This document shows, piece by piece, positions 44,413 through 53,910 of a stretch of DNA of 64,000 bases. The notes below the pieces were generated by a model that was not told where the DNA came from, did not search any database, and saw nothing but the letters and a program-made list of their open reading frames with translations. The translations under genes and the position numbers were made by a program. How positions within the stretch are numbered: the first letter of the stretch is position 1; each line of letters opens with the position of its first letter. Origin of the DNA: JAJFKB01 sp965230515 (GTDB lineage Bacteria; Pseudomonadota; Gammaproteobacteria; Pseudomonadales; IMCC2047); the NCBI GenBank assembly GCA_965230515.1, contig OZ246007.1, positions 682,001-746,000 on the forward strand, written 5' to 3'.

Positions 44413-45860
44413 TAATGAACAGTACAAACCATACAGGGGTCAAAGGATCGTACGATATGCTGAACTGATATCGGCTCCCGCTCACCTTCACGCACAGGCG
44501 CATTTAACAAAGCCTGTTCAAGTGCTCCCGGTATACCCTGCCCGTCTCGCGGAGAAAAATTCCAGGTAGTGGGTGCAATAATCTGGTAATTGAGAATTCG
44601 TCCGTTTTTGACGGTCAGCCAGTGCCCCAGGCTACCGCGCGCAGCTTCGATCATGCCCCTTCCCTGACCTTCGTTAGACATCCCGGCGTGGTAACAAAAG
44701 GCCTCTTTAGGTTGTAACCGAGCGTTCCACTGTTCCATGGCTATAACCAGCTGGGCTATCTCCAGTAATCGTGCGATAACTCGATTACGCACGTTACCAC
44801 CGTTTTGCTGCACCAGTTCCCTTACCAGTGGCTGGCCGTTCACAACCTGTCGCGCCAAAGCACCCACTTCAACCACATCGCCATTCAGACGCGGTGCCTT
44901 GCACCATGTATAGCCTTCTGCTGCGTCAGCATGGGGGCGGGTAACACCCTCATAGGGATGCAGCGGTTCGCTCTGATTGTGCATCCAGCTATGGCTGATA
45001 TCTTCGCTGATATGTGCCTCATCCAGATGATGCAGACCAGCCTTCCATACTCCGCGCTCAAAAAGCTGTTTTCCATCATCCGGATAAACACCATAACTCA
45101 TAAAATGATCAGTAGCGCACCCAAGGCTATCAAATTCCAGCGCCTCTGATATGTACAAAAATTGTCTGAAATCACTGGTTGCCGGAGCCTTCTGCTTTAT
45201 CCAACGATCAAATGCTGAAACAGAATCCAGAGATACGATTGCTTCAAGTTTGTCACCGAACAGAACTCCCTCCAGAAACTGCCGGAAGCTGAATAAGATA
45301 GCGGATATCCTCGATTTTTCCTGTATCTCAATGGCACGGCTGGTGCCACCCGGTTGCAACGCCAAGCTATGTGGCCACTTACCCGCGAGCAACCCCATCA
45401 GGTGCATGAATTGCGCTCGCGCCGGCAACATGGCTTTTACCGCATTCCCCTCGATTGCCTTGAAGCGATGGTGGGTCTGCTCGAACCATGACTCGTTAGA
45501 GTAGCTATTACGTGCCAGATCGGGCATAAAAAACAGATAAAAATGAGTTAGATGATCGGCAGCGTTTTCACAAGCCAGTATCAGGTTGGTGGCTAGCTCA
45601 CCATTAGGTGCAATTTTCAGTCCCTGGAGGTCGGCCAGTGCATTTGCCGCCGCAACAGATTGAGCTACCGAGCATATACCACAAATACGAGGAACATAAA
45701 CCAAAGCGTCCAAAGGGTCCTTACCCTGCAATATTTGCTCGAAACCACGATAAAGGGGGGAGACAACCTTCGCATCTGTAACCCGTCCAGCCTCAATATC
45801 CAGCTGCACCTCAAGATCACCTTCGACGCGATTAAAAGGGCCCATCACACGACGAGTCAT
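44412..45860 (-). CDS. hoxC: regulatory (H2-sensing) [NiFe] hydrogenase large subunit
   Basis: A 482-residue subunit with the four active-site cysteines in RICGICS (N-terminal) and DPCMVCTVH (C-terminal). It ends exactly at that His, with no cleavable tail. Lack of the C-terminal extension is a hallmark of HoxC/HupV sensors, which need no maturation protease. With HoxB it forms the cytoplasmic H2 sensor (group 2b type). It overlaps hoxB by 4 nt and hypF by 1 nt. Confidence 0.93.
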   Translation of the reverse strand: MTRRVMGPFNRVEGDLEVQLDIEAGRVTDAKVVSPLYRGFEQILQGKDPLDALVYVPRICGICSVAQSVAAANALADLQGLKIAPNGELATNLILACENAADHLTHFYLFFMPDLARNSYSNESWFEQTHHRFKAIEGNAVKAMLPARAQFMHLMGLLAGKWPHSLALQPGGTSRAIEIQEKSRISAILFSFRQFLEGVLFGDKLEAIVSLDSVSAFDRWIKQKAPATSDFRQFLYISEALEFDSLGCATDHFMSYGVYPDDGKQLFERGVWKAGLHHLDEAHISEDISHSWMHNQSEPLHPYEGVTRPHADAAEGYTWCKAPRLNGDVVEVGALARQVVNGQPLVRELVQQNGGNVRNRVIARLLEIAQLVIAMEQWNARLQPKEAFCYHAGMSNEGQGRGMIEAARGSLGHWLTVKNGRILNYQIIAPTTWNFSPRDGQGIPGALEQALLNAPVREGEREPISVQHIVRSFDPCMVCTVH

Positions 45861-46873
45861 GATTTCTCCCTGCCTTTGTCTCCGGGAGCTACCTTAATAT
45901 GGTCAGTGTGCGCATTTGTTTTCAAGCGGGTTGGCGTCGCCGCCTTAGACAAAGAAGCCAGCGCAACAAACCAGGCCTTGGGCATATCCGTAGGCAACCC
46001 TACGGGTATTCCCGCTATTTTGGGCGTTTGCGCAAAGCTATGTCCCGGCTCTTCAAAACCAGCTCCAGTACAGTTGATACAAGCGTAACCTCCGCGCAAA
46101 CAGGAGCCACTGCCATTCCAGAGCCTGGTGTTGCAATCGGCGTGAGCCTGAGTTCCCAGACAGCCCATGTGCTCCATCAGGCAGCCCAGGTCTGACGATT
46201 TCTCAGCGCTGGCCTTGTACTCATAATACTCATTTCGAGGGCAACCATGGTGCACCAGGTGATCTGCGTAACTGCGTGGCCGATTCAAATAATCCAATTG
46301 TTCCATATCCATTGCACCCTGGGTTATCTGCAAAATGGTTTCAGTAATCCAGTCGGGGTGGGTTGGACAACCTGCCACATTGATCACTGGTAAAGATGCA
46401 TGACTTCTAAACGCCTCACCCAGAAGCCCTCCCGGTTTAGAACCATGGAATTGCAACCCGCATGCCTCGCTGGGATTACCTCCCGCAGCGGTAATACCAC
46501 CGAATGCTGCACAACTACCAATTGCCAGAAGATAGTTGGCATGCCGAGCCAAATCTTTAATCCAGTCACGCATTGGCCTGCCATCGCCAGACATGCGATG
46601 AAAGGCTCCCGTACCATTTGGCCCCTGAACCACCGATCCTTCCAGACAAAGCAAATCGAGTTTGATCTCGCCATCCATGATTTTCCCCAGTAAATCATGC
46701 AGATCTCTGCCGCAATGCTCGCTCAAACTCGGATGCCAGAGTAAATTGATTCCAGCACTCTCAAACACTGTCAGTAAATCCGGTGATTCGGAACACAGCA
46801 TGGACAGCGAACAACCACCACAACCACCAGATTGCAGCCACAACAGGTTCAATTTTTCAGCATGGTCTGTCAT
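45857..46873 (-). CDS. hoxB: regulatory (H2-sensing) hydrogenase small subunit
   Basis: A 338-residue small subunit with no Tat signal, so it stays in the cytoplasm. The proximal cluster motif SGGCGGCSLS is intact, as are GSCAAFGG and AGCPTHPDW. The distal/medial region has HHGCPRNEYYEYK, GCLMEHMGCLG and the CINCTG segment. The tail of about 40 residues may contact the kinase HoxJ. It lies 24 bp after the kinase gene. It passes the H2 signal to the kinase rather than feeding respiration. Confidence 0.93.
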   Translation of the reverse strand: MTDHAEKLNLLWLQSGGCGGCSLSMLCSESPDLLTVFESAGINLLWHPSLSEHCGRDLHDLLGKIMDGEIKLDLLCLEGSVVQGPNGTGAFHRMSGDGRPMRDWIKDLARHANYLLAIGSCAAFGGITAAGGNPSEACGLQFHGSKPGGLLGEAFRSHASLPVINVAGCPTHPDWITETILQITQGAMDMEQLDYLNRPRSYADHLVHHGCPRNEYYEYKASAEKSSDLGCLMEHMGCLGTQAHADCNTRLWNGSGSCLRGGYACINCTGAGFEEPGHSFAQTPKIAGIPVGLPTDMPKAWFVALASLSKAATPTRLKTNAHTDHIKVAPGDKGREKS

Positions 46874-46897
46874 AGATTAATTATCACTCATCACAAA

Positions 46898-48292
46898 TTA
46901 TCCAACACCATCCTGTTTCTTGTCGGCTTCGATATTAGATGCAGGTAGCTGCAAGGTAAATACCGCTCCACACTTCGGATGATTTTCCGCTGTCAGATCT
47001 CCACCAAGCTCCTTTGCCAATCCGTAACTGATATATAAACCCAGCCCTGTCCCCTGACCCACCGGTTTACTGGTAAAGAAGGGGTCAAATATATGCGCCA
47101 GATCCTCGGCTGGAATTCCAGGCCCGAAGTCCCTAACCTGGATTTCTATCAGGCCAGACTTTGCTTCACAGCTCAAACTTAATCGGGGATGATCAATCTC
47201 TGACATTGCATCGACAGCATTCTGTACCAGATTTACCATTATCTGGTGAACCTGACCTTTACTCGCAGCAATTTCCAATTCCTTCGGAAGATGGTAGGTA
47301 ACCTCCGGTTTGACTCTGCAAGCTTTAATGACCCAATGCGTCGCCTTTTTAATCGCTGAAACCAACTCAAATGGTTCGTTCTCCTCCTTCTGACTGCCAG
47401 AATAACGACGCAGATCCTGCACAATATCACTGACCCGCTCAGCGCCTTCCAATGTGCCGTCTATCAGCGGATCCATATCCTTCATGATATGATCGATCTT
47501 CAGTTTTTCTCTAAGTTCATCATATCTTTCCCACCCCTGGGTATGGGGTTCAATTTCACGCAAAAATTCTGTCAGCCGGGAACCGTTTCGCCTCAGTGCA
47601 TACATATTCCCCAGCACAAAGCTGATGGGGTTGTTAAGCTCATGTGCAACACCTGCAACCAGGCGCCCCAACGCGGCCATTTTCTCGGAATGAACCAATT
47701 GTTGCTGTGTCTGTTTGAGCTCCTGCAAGGTACTCTTTAACTCATCATAGGCACGCTGCAGTTCGCCAACCGGCCGGCCGATTAATACCATACCAACCAG
47801 GCCGCCATCATGATCATAACGCGCTGAACAATTCATCGCCAAAGGAGCACTGGATCCGTCCGCGCAAAGAACGCTAACCTTGGCGTCCGCCAGTGACATA
47901 TGACCCGGGTTTTGGGAGAACAGGTCGACCGTGGCGGTAGAGTCCTCACAGAAAACTTTTTCAATCGGACTGTTTAGAAGCATTGCTGCACTTTTACCAG
48001 TCAGGCTTTCCAGTGCGGCATTGACTTGCTGGACGCGACCTTCGGTGTCGCACACGATCAGTATGTCAGTCATTGCCGAAAGTACACTACCGATAAACTG
48101 CTGAGCTTCTTCCAATTCCGAGTTTTTCTGTTCAAGCTCTACCTGATAACGGACCAGATCAGCATAGACCGAGTCCATCTTATGGATAACCTCAATCCAG
48201 GCGCTCTCTGTGGATGGTGTCAGCTCAAGAGACTGAGTAACCCCAGCCTGATCGATCAGGCTGGCATTGGTTTCCTGGGTATTATTGGACAT
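46898..48292 (-). CDS. hoxJ: H2-signalling PAS histidine kinase HoxJ/HupT
   Basis: A 464-residue soluble kinase with no membrane helices. A PAS domain (about 70-180) precedes HisKA with AHELNNP (phospho-His) and an ATPase domain (NAVDAM, DFGPGIP, GQGTGLGLYIS). The coiled-coil-like start (about 45-65) fits complex formation with HoxBC. In known systems it inactivates HoxA/HupR by phosphorylation when H2 is absent. It lies 4 bp downstream of the regulator gene. Confidence 0.9.
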   Translation of the reverse strand: MSNNTQETNASLIDQAGVTQSLELTPSTESAWIEVIHKMDSVYADLVRYQVELEQKNSELEEAQQFIGSVLSAMTDILIVCDTEGRVQQVNAALESLTGKSAAMLLNSPIEKVFCEDSTATVDLFSQNPGHMSLADAKVSVLCADGSSAPLAMNCSARYDHDGGLVGMVLIGRPVGELQRAYDELKSTLQELKQTQQQLVHSEKMAALGRLVAGVAHELNNPISFVLGNMYALRRNGSRLTEFLREIEPHTQGWERYDELREKLKIDHIMKDMDPLIDGTLEGAERVSDIVQDLRRYSGSQKEENEPFELVSAIKKATHWVIKACRVKPEVTYHLPKELEIAASKGQVHQIMVNLVQNAVDAMSEIDHPRLSLSCEAKSGLIEIQVRDFGPGIPAEDLAHIFDPFFTSKPVGQGTGLGLYISYGLAKELGGDLTAENHPKCGAVFTLQLPASNIEADKKQDGVG

Positions 48293-48296
48293 CAGG

Positions 48297-49778
48297 TTAA
48301 TTACTTACCAGATCGATAACAGATGAGGCCTCACTGATCTGCTCCAGCCCATAGCGTTCAAGCTTGCTGCGCAAACCTACTCGGGAAAGCCCGAGTTCTC
48401 TCGCGGCACGGCTTTTATTCCAGCGATGGCGAATAAGTGCCTCTTTCAGGATATGAGACTCCAGGGTTTCAACGCGCTCTTTCAGGGAACCCTGCAATCC
48501 TGCAAGGGTCTCCAGCGCAGGCGTTTCATCTTCAGGCAAGGCACGCAGCACTTTGGGTGTTAATAGTTCCGCACCCAGATATTCGCTGTTACCCATCACC
48601 AGCATGTAATGCACTTCATTCTGCAGTTCACGCACATTTCCCGGCCAATGATACGCCTGCATGCATTCGAGTGCTTCCAAGGTAAAACCCATTACCTTTT
48701 TGCCCAGGCTTTGCATCGCCGTGTTAAGCAGGCTGTTAGCAAGCAGCGGAATATCACCCTTGCGCTCACGTAAGGGGGGCAAATAGACTGTCATGGTTGC
48801 CAGACGGTAATACAGGTCTTCACGAAAACGGCCCGCGCGCACTTCTCCTTCCAGATCCTTATTAGTCGCTGCAATAATTCTTACGTCTACATTTCGCGTA
48901 CGGCCACTGCCCAACGGCCGAATCTCGCCTTCCTGCAAGACTCTGAGAAGTTTCACCTGGAACGCAGTCGACACCTCACCAATCTCATCCAGGAAAACCG
49001 TACCACCATTCGCTCGTTCAAACAGCCCCACCCTGTCCTCCACGGCACCCGTAAAGGCTCCGCGCTTATGCCCGAAAAGCTCGCTTTCCAACAGTTCATC
49101 GTGCAAAGCACAGCAGTTTTCTGCGATAAAGGGTTGGTCGCACCGCAGACTATTATAATGCAGTGCCCTTGCAGCCAATTCCTTACCGGTACCTGATTCA
49201 CCCGCCAATAAAACCGACACGTTATAGGGTGCCACCTGCAGAATCTTTTCACAAACTTGATTCATGCAGCTATCTGGCATTCGCACAATATTCGCGTCGC
49301 CGGAGTATTTCTCCTGTAGAGTCTTGCATTTTTCGTTAACTGATTTGTTGAGTTGCTCGGGTGTTTTTCTAAGCTCAACGGACATGGCCTCATTTTGACG
49401 CTGTATCTGCAGCAGTTGATGCGCATTTCTCAGTGTCAGAATTAAACTGTCCGGGTTCCAGGGCTTGGTAATATACTGGTAAATACCCGCCTCGTTGAGT
49501 GCATTAATAATATCTTCCGAATCCGTATAGCCGGAAATAATCATTCGAATTACATCCGGCCATTGTTCCCGTATCCGTTTAAGAAACTCCACCCCGGTAA
49601 TCTCCGGCATACGCTGGTCACACAGGACGATTTCGACCCACTCCTGTCGCAAGATCTTTTCTGCCTGTGCGATGGTGGAGGCAGTTTTTACATCAAAATC
49701 TTCCTCAAGTGTGCGTTTAAGGGTTTCCAGGCTGCGCACTTCATCATCAACAATCAATATAGTAGGCAGTGTGCTCAT
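48297..49778 (-). CDS. hoxA: NtrC-family sigma-54 activator HoxA/HupR
   Basis: A 493-residue response regulator: receiver with Asp54 in CDQRMP, AAA+ domain with Walker A GESGTGKE and the sigma-54 loop GAFTGA, and a C-terminal Fis-type helix-turn-helix (SRAARELGLSRVGLRSKLERYGL). HoxA/HupR proteins activate hydrogenase genes in the unphosphorylated form. Sigma-54 sites upstream of hybO and hupK fit this exactly. It overlaps hoxX by 4 nt. Confidence 0.94.
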   Translation of the reverse strand: MSTLPTILIVDDEVRSLETLKRTLEEDFDVKTASTIAQAEKILRQEWVEIVLCDQRMPEITGVEFLKRIREQWPDVIRMIISGYTDSEDIINALNEAGIYQYITKPWNPDSLILTLRNAHQLLQIQRQNEAMSVELRKTPEQLNKSVNEKCKTLQEKYSGDANIVRMPDSCMNQVCEKILQVAPYNVSVLLAGESGTGKELAARALHYNSLRCDQPFIAENCCALHDELLESELFGHKRGAFTGAVEDRVGLFERANGGTVFLDEIGEVSTAFQVKLLRVLQEGEIRPLGSGRTRNVDVRIIAATNKDLEGEVRAGRFREDLYYRLATMTVYLPPLRERKGDIPLLANSLLNTAMQSLGKKVMGFTLEALECMQAYHWPGNVRELQNEVHYMLVMGNSEYLGAELLTPKVLRALPEDETPALETLAGLQGSLKERVETLESHILKEALIRHRWNKSRAARELGLSRVGLRSKLERYGLEQISEASSVIDLVSN

Positions 49779-51487
49779 GACACTCTCCTCAGGTTAACGG
49801 ATTTACGCCGATGTCGCGCAATGGTCACTGGTGTACGCGACTTGGGAATCTTGTAGACAAAGTTATATCGAGCGATGTGATAGCTTGGATCAAAACCGTA
49901 AAAATTAAGATGCATTCGTTCCAGTTCTTCGTCCCGATAGGACTGCAGAGGCTTATGCTGCTGATCGGTTAATCGGTTCCTGGATTTGAACTCCAGGCGC
50001 GATGCATAGGCTGGCGCGTTGCACATGGCGCTGGCACGTTTTATTACGGCAGCAACAAAATTGTCAGTATCCTGCTCAAACACCGCATTGATCAACCCCA
50101 GCGACAGTGCTTCCCCGGAGGACATGGGCAGGCGTGTCTGGGTGATACGAACGGCGTTTTCTGCACCCGCATAACGGGGTAACAAATAGCTCCAATATTC
50201 AGATCCGTAAAGGTTCCCCATGTCTTTGTAATGGGGGTTGAGCACTACGCCATTGCGTGCCCATACCTCATCTGTCGCCCTCGCCAGAAATACACCTCCA
50301 GCCCCGGCATTGCCTTGCAATGCGGCAACCGTCAACTGAGATTCTGTATTAATGATTTCCAGCGCCAAGTCATCAATGGCATTGATATTTGCCCAGGATT
50401 CATCAGCCGCACTATCAGCGCACTCAATTAAATTCAGATGCATCCCGTTGGACCAGAAATCCGGCCCTCCCATGAGAACGATGACTTTTGTATCCTGCTC
50501 ACGGGCTTCAATATACGCCTGCCGCAAGCGCTGGCACTGATCGGTCCCCATGGCGCCGTTGTAAAAGGGAAAATGCAGGTAGCCAACCTCTCCATGCTGC
50601 TCGTACCAGATATCACGGTATCCGCTTTGCTCACTGGCGCTAATAACCGGCAGCTCCTGTATTTCATCTGCAAGCAGTAAGGTAGCTGGTAGTTTAAAGG
50701 GGTAAGGCGACTGTTTGTCTCTTAGATGGCCGATCCATAGCGCACCATCCACGGTGGCACGACATATTGCATTGCCGCAGCGTGCGATCACCTTCCCAGG
50801 CTCACCGTTCAGGCTGTGTTCAGGCTGTGCGTCATAAAGAAAAAATTCCCGTCCGAACAGCGTATCGCGTAATCCTGGAACACCGTCGGCGGATCGAATT
50901 TTACGCAGAATGGTCTGACTATCGTCCCGCTGCCAATCAATTGACCGGTCGGACTGTACTACCAGAGGGCGGAGTTGCCCATGAATATCGGGATCATTAT
51001 AGTCTAACGGTTGCGGAAAAAAGTTACCCTGCTGATACTTCTGAACAGCTTCCAGGACCGCACACGATGCCGCCTTTGTCACCTCATTGCGATACAGACT
51101 GGCTTTGCTGGCATCGCGCATCCTGAATTCGCTATAGGCCCAGATATCACCAGCATCCATCTCCGCATTGGCCTGTAGTACCGTGACACCCCAACGATCC
51201 TCGTTATTGAGAATGGCCCAATCCAGTGCTGAAGGCCCTCGATCTCCTCGTATTCCAGGATGTACAACCAGACAAAGATAATTACGCCAGATTTGTTCGG
51301 GAATAGCTCTTTTCAAAAAAGGCGCAATAACCAGCTCAGGCTGATAAAGTGTAACTGCCTCAACACTGGTGTGGTCATTTATATCAAATTCAATGGAAAC
51401 CTCATGTCCCCCGTCCTGCAACTCCACAAAGAGTCTCTGGGTCAGGCTATTGAATGCGTGGCTTAATAATAGGATTCGCATCAGCAA
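49775..51487 (-). CDS. hoxX: hydrogenase maturation protein HoxX (CO-ligand synthesis)
   Basis: A 570-residue cytoplasmic enzyme that makes the CO ligand of the active site from a formyl carrier under aerobic conditions. The N-terminal formyl-THF transferase-like domain shows VVHPGIRGDRGPSALDWAI near 90. The C-terminal half is enoyl-CoA hydratase-like (MGGPDFWSNGMHLN, LQGNAGAGGVFLARA). HoxX is found in organisms that make hydrogenase in air, so it argues for aerobic H2 use here. It overlaps hypE and hoxA. Confidence 0.92.
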   Translation of the reverse strand: MLMRILLLSHAFNSLTQRLFVELQDGGHEVSIEFDINDHTSVEAVTLYQPELVIAPFLKRAIPEQIWRNYLCLVVHPGIRGDRGPSALDWAILNNEDRWGVTVLQANAEMDAGDIWAYSEFRMRDASKASLYRNEVTKAASCAVLEAVQKYQQGNFFPQPLDYNDPDIHGQLRPLVVQSDRSIDWQRDDSQTILRKIRSADGVPGLRDTLFGREFFLYDAQPEHSLNGEPGKVIARCGNAICRATVDGALWIGHLRDKQSPYPFKLPATLLLADEIQELPVISASEQSGYRDIWYEQHGEVGYLHFPFYNGAMGTDQCQRLRQAYIEAREQDTKVIVLMGGPDFWSNGMHLNLIECADSAADESWANINAIDDLALEIINTESQLTVAALQGNAGAGGVFLARATDEVWARNGVVLNPHYKDMGNLYGSEYWSYLLPRYAGAENAVRITQTRLPMSSGEALSLGLINAVFEQDTDNFVAAVIKRASAMCNAPAYASRLEFKSRNRLTDQQHKPLQSYRDEELERMHLNFYGFDPSYHIARYNFVYKIPKSRTPVTIARHRRKSVNLRRVS

Positions 51488-52530
51488 ATCCTCGGCAACT
51501 GTTCACCTGCCAACCAGTCAACAACGCGACTGCCACCAAAACTGGTCTCCATTTGCACAAAGCCATTCTGATCTTCAACCACCTCACCAATAACAGCGGC
51601 TTGCTGTCCGAGCAGGTGCGACTGCATAATTGCCAGCAACTGCTGAGCATCTTCTGCCGCACAGATGCAAACCAGCTTGCCCTCATTGGCAACATAAAGT
51701 GGATCGAGCCCTAACAATTCGCAGGCTGCCTTAACTGCGGGATTGACAGGTATTGATGATTCATTCAGATGCATTCCTACTGCTGATTGTTGTGCCAGTT
51801 CATTCAGCGCCGTCGCCAGCCCCCCACGGGTAGGATCGCGCAAGCAGTGAATATCTGGAACAGCAGCTATCATATCGGCAATCAGGGTATGCAGCGCCGC
51901 CGAATCCGAGCAAATACTGGTTTCAAATTCCAGGTTTTCGCGACTCGACATAATCGCAACACCATGATCACCTATACTACCGCTAACCAAAATGGCATCC
52001 CCGGGCTTTGCTCTATTGCCGGAAATATTCACACCCGGTGGTACTGCCCCTACCCCTGTAGTAGTGATAAATACGCCATCTCCTTTGCCCCGTTCAACTA
52101 CCTTGGTATCTCCCGTAACCACCGGCACACCCGCGTCCGTTGCTGCTTCACTCATGCTTATGACGATGCGTTCCAGATCGGATAATGGAAAGCCCTCTTC
52201 CAGAATAAATCCTGCTGACAGGTACAACGGTTTAGCTCCAGACATAGCAACATCATTAATAGTTCCGTGCACTGAAAGTGATCCGATATCACCGCCAGGA
52301 AAAAAAAGTGGCGCAATTACATGGCCGTCGGTACTCATGACCATACGGCCGGCCTCTACATCAAAACATGCCTGATCATTCCCCTGGCGCAGCAACTCGT
52401 TGTCCAGATGCTTGATAAATAGCTCTTCAATCAGCTGGGCCATAGCTCGACCTCCGCCACCATGGGTCATATCCACCAGAGCGTTAGCGGTATTGAGTCG
52501 TACCGGAAAACGTTTCATTTTGATGTTCAT
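51481..52530 (-). CDS. hypE: hydrogenase maturation protein HypE
   Basis: A protein of about 349 residues of the AIRS/PurM-like ATPase family that dehydrates the thiocarbamate on its C-terminal Cys to thiocyanate. The glycine-rich THGGGGRAMAQLI and FFPGGDIGSLSVHGTINDVAMSGA segments are present, and the protein ends in the essential PRIC tail. The start at 52530 (MNIKMKRF) is preferred because GGAGG precedes it and it overlaps the hypD stop by 4 nt. Confidence 0.95.
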   Translation of the reverse strand: MNIKMKRFPVRLNTANALVDMTHGGGGRAMAQLIEELFIKHLDNELLRQGNDQACFDVEAGRMVMSTDGHVIAPLFFPGGDIGSLSVHGTINDVAMSGAKPLYLSAGFILEEGFPLSDLERIVISMSEAATDAGVPVVTGDTKVVERGKGDGVFITTTGVGAVPPGVNISGNRAKPGDAILVSGSIGDHGVAIMSSRENLEFETSICSDSAALHTLIADMIAAVPDIHCLRDPTRGGLATALNELAQQSAVGMHLNESSIPVNPAVKAACELLGLDPLYVANEGKLVCICAAEDAQQLLAIMQSHLLGQQAAVIGEVVEDQNGFVQMETSFGGSRVVDWLAGEQLPRIC

Positions 52531-53675
52531 ACAACGGCCTCCTGTTGCGCAGCAGTCTGCTGGAAACGTCCATAACTCCAATAAGCGGCACAGGCACCCT
52601 CCGATGAGACCATGCAGGAACCCATCGGGTTTTCCGGGGTACAGACGGTTCCGAACAGCTTGCAGTCAGTTGGTTTCTTAACACCACGTAATATCCTGGG
52701 GCATTCACAGCCCTTGTGATCAGAAACCTGAACGCTGGCTATTTCAAATTTTCGCTCGGCATCAAATGTCGCGTAAGTCCTTTTAAGCCGCAAGGCGCTG
52801 TATGGCACCATACCCAAGCCACGCCATTCAAAGCTGGGACGCAGTTCCATGACATCCGCAACCAGGGTTTGCGCCTTACGATTACCCTCTCGTGAAACCA
52901 GGCGGGTATACTCGTTCTCCACCTCATAGCGGTTTTCATTCAGTTGCCGAATCAGCATCAAGGCAGACTGCATCACATCCAGCGGCTCAAAACCGGCGAT
53001 TACCACCGGCTTCTGAAACTCCTCAGCAAAAAATTCATAGGGTTGACTACCAATGATAGTGCTAACGTGCGACGGGCCGAAAAAACCGTCTATGGAAACG
53101 GAGTCCATGTCCCTCAATTCCGGTGAATCCAGGATATTCTGAATCGCCGCGGGCGTAAGCACATGGTTGCAAAAAACGCTGAAATTTTTCAATCCCTCGG
53201 CCTTAGCCTTCTTGATGGCAACTGCAGTAGGCGGCGTAGTGGTCTCAAATCCGATAGCAAAAAAAACCACTTCACGGTCCGGGTTTTCCCTGGCAATTTT
53301 CAGTGCATCCTGCGTTGAATATACCATCCTTACATCAGCACCCTCCGCTCGTAACTTAAGTAGACTTTTACGCTTGCTGGCTGGCACGCGCAGCATGTCG
53401 CCATAGCTGCAGAGAATAACATCCTGCCGTTGCACCAATTGAATGGCGTCATCAATACGCCCGATAGGCAACACGCAAACCGGACAGCCCGGGCCATGAA
53501 TAAATTTAACGTTTTCCGGCATTAAATTCTGTACGCCATAGCGAAAAATCGCATGGGTATGCCCACCACAAAATTCCATCAGATTGTATTGACGCTCTGG
53601 ATCAACCTCCTTTCTGATTGCATCTGACAATTTTTGCGCAGTTTCCTGCCTTCTGAATTCCTCAATATATTTCAT
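52527..53675 (-). CDS. hypD: hydrogenase maturation protein HypD
   Basis: A 382-residue Fe-S scaffold on which Fe(CN)2CO is built with HypC. It has the conserved CGGHTHAI, HGPGCPVC, GFETTTP and, near the C-terminus, the [4Fe-4S] cysteines (KGCECPRIL, DCKLFGTVCTPENPMGSCMVSSEGAC region, about 330-368). It overlaps hypC and hypE by 4 nt each. Confidence 0.96.
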   Translation of the reverse strand: MKYIEEFRRQETAQKLSDAIRKEVDPERQYNLMEFCGGHTHAIFRYGVQNLMPENVKFIHGPGCPVCVLPIGRIDDAIQLVQRQDVILCSYGDMLRVPASKRKSLLKLRAEGADVRMVYSTQDALKIARENPDREVVFFAIGFETTTPPTAVAIKKAKAEGLKNFSVFCNHVLTPAAIQNILDSPELRDMDSVSIDGFFGPSHVSTIIGSQPYEFFAEEFQKPVVIAGFEPLDVMQSALMLIRQLNENRYEVENEYTRLVSREGNRKAQTLVADVMELRPSFEWRGLGMVPYSALRLKRTYATFDAERKFEIASVQVSDHKGCECPRILRGVKKPTDCKLFGTVCTPENPMGSCMVSSEGACAAYWSYGRFQQTAAQQEAVV

Positions 53676-53908
53676 GGTTTTGCCTCATCCGCGATACCGG
53701 CCTCGGCGAACAGTTGTAACGTTAACTCAGCTTCCTCAGGACTCAGTCTGTTGAGCGCATAACCAACATGTATCAGCACATAATCACCTATCTGCACCTC
53801 ATCGATCAGGGCCAGGGATATCTCTTTTTTTATTCCGTCCAGAGCGACGGTTGCGCTATCATTTTGTTCGTCGATCGCGACAATTTTTGCAGGTATTGCG
53901 AGGCACAT
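53672..53908 (-). CDS. hypC: hydrogenase assembly chaperone HypC
   Basis: A 78-residue chaperone. The start at 53908 is chosen because HypC needs Cys right after Met (MCLAIPAKI) and GGAG sits before it; a longer reading from 53953 would bury that Cys. It carries iron precursors from HypD to the large-subunit precursor. A second HypC-family gene lies at 57921. Confidence 0.94.
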   Translation of the reverse strand: MCLAIPAKIVAIDEQNDSATVALDGIKKEISLALIDEVQIGDYVLIHVGYALNRLSPEEAELTLQLFAEAGIADEAKP

Positions 53909-53910
53909 GT

